A stretch of 5,950 nt of DNA from an uncultured Bacteroidales bacterium (GTDB taxonomy: Bacteria > Bacteroidota > Bacteroidia > Bacteroidales > WCHB1-69), in contig ONXT01000277.1 of NCBI GenBank assembly GCA_900321845.1, forward strand, positions 1 to 5,950. Direction: 5' to 3'. Every line of letters starts with the position of its first letter. The stretch's first letter is position 1. The position numbers and the translations under genes were made by a program. The notes below the pieces were generated by a model, which did no database searches, was not told where the DNA came from, and saw nothing but the letters and a program-made list of their open reading frames with translations. This document shows positions 5,633-5,950 of this stretch, one piece after another.

Positions 5633-5950
5633 CTATTCAACGTTTCCCATCAGTTTTTCAAGTTCGTTCTTGGCGGTCAGGAAGTTGTAGATGGACTGGT
5701 GGTAAAGCAGTTGGGATTGTGTCATGGCGAGTTCTGCGGAGTTGAGGTCGAGCCAGGTGGCCATTCCGACTTCAAATTGCTTTTGGACGATGTTGTAGGC
5801 TCTTTCGGCCTGCATCATGGTCTCCTTGTTGGAAGTCATTTCAGCAATGGCATTGCGGATGTTGTCAAGATTGCTGTTGACACTCACGCGCAGATTGTTC
5901 TCCAAGTATTTCTTTTGGTCTTCTAAATTGGCCATCGTGATTTTGGTTTC
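5633..5950 (-). CDS. C-terminal end of a TolC-family outer-membrane efflux channel, partial
   Basis: The last 105 codons are visible; the frame stays open to the right edge (upstream codons read ETKIT before an internal Met), so the start and most of the protein lie outside. The segment is long amphipathic helix with the typical end of the second outer-membrane-efflux repeat: Ala-Tyr-Asn-Ile-Val-Gln, then QFEVGMATWLDLNSAELAM, then helices closing on LEKLMGN. The Tyr...Phe-x-x-Gly-x-Ala/Thr-x-x-Asp-Leu pattern is characteristic of TolC/OprM-type channels. It is followed after 46 nt by the adaptor gene, so the two are almost certainly one operon, and together they would form the outer-membrane and periplasmic parts of one efflux complex. 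Confidence 0.88.
   Translation of the reverse strand, partial: ETKITMANLEDQKKYLENNLRVSVNSNLDNIRNAIAEMTSNKETMMQAERAYNIVQKQFEVGMATWLDLNSAELAMTQSQLLYHQSIYNFLTAKNELEKLMGNVE

Overview
The window looks like a chromosomal stretch from a member of the Bacteroidota, probably Bacteroidales. Two promoter boxes fit the Bacteroidetes TAnnTTTG -7 element. Leaders are A-rich with no usable Shine-Dalgarno. The large central gene is an EF-G paralogue of the type I know from Bacteroides. Genus cannot be fixed from the sequence alone. I see no mobile elements, CRISPR arrays, tRNA or rRNA.

Left part (1-1494, + strand): the window opens in the glycine-rich tail of a truncated gene, probably a TPM/YgcG-type protein. 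A 133-nt gap follows, with a Bacteroidetes-type promoter box and, directly before the next start codon, a short sequence that folds like a class I preQ1 riboswitch. It precedes two genes that overlap by ATGA: a YhhQ-family queuosine-precursor transporter and the preQ0 reductase QueF. Together these form a self-consistent unit: the transporter brings in preQ0/preQ1, QueF reduces preQ0 to preQ1, and preQ1 would bind the leader and shut off translation.

Central part (1495-4448, + strand): a second promoter box precedes a 709-aa EF-G paralogue (EF-G2 type). Its GTPase centre departs from the consensus at several key positions, including replacement of the catalytic His by Phe, while the domain IV tip that enters the decoding site is intact. 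After a 104-nt gap with a strong hairpin comes rplY, encoding the two-domain (TL5/Ctc-type) ribosomal protein L25. Both genes are translation-related and may be co-transcribed.

Right part (4449-5950): a strong terminator hairpin lies between convergent transcription units. On the - strand are the end of a TolC-family outer-membrane efflux channel (running off the right edge) and, 46 nt downstream, a lipoprotein periplasmic adaptor of the RND/HlyD type. The operon ends there with no inner-membrane pump after the adaptor, so the pump must be upstream of the channel gene or elsewhere.

The observations most worth following up are the preQ1 riboswitch candidate and the degenerate GTPase site of the EF-G paralogue. 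The second probably belongs to an already described EF-G2 family rather than a new one.
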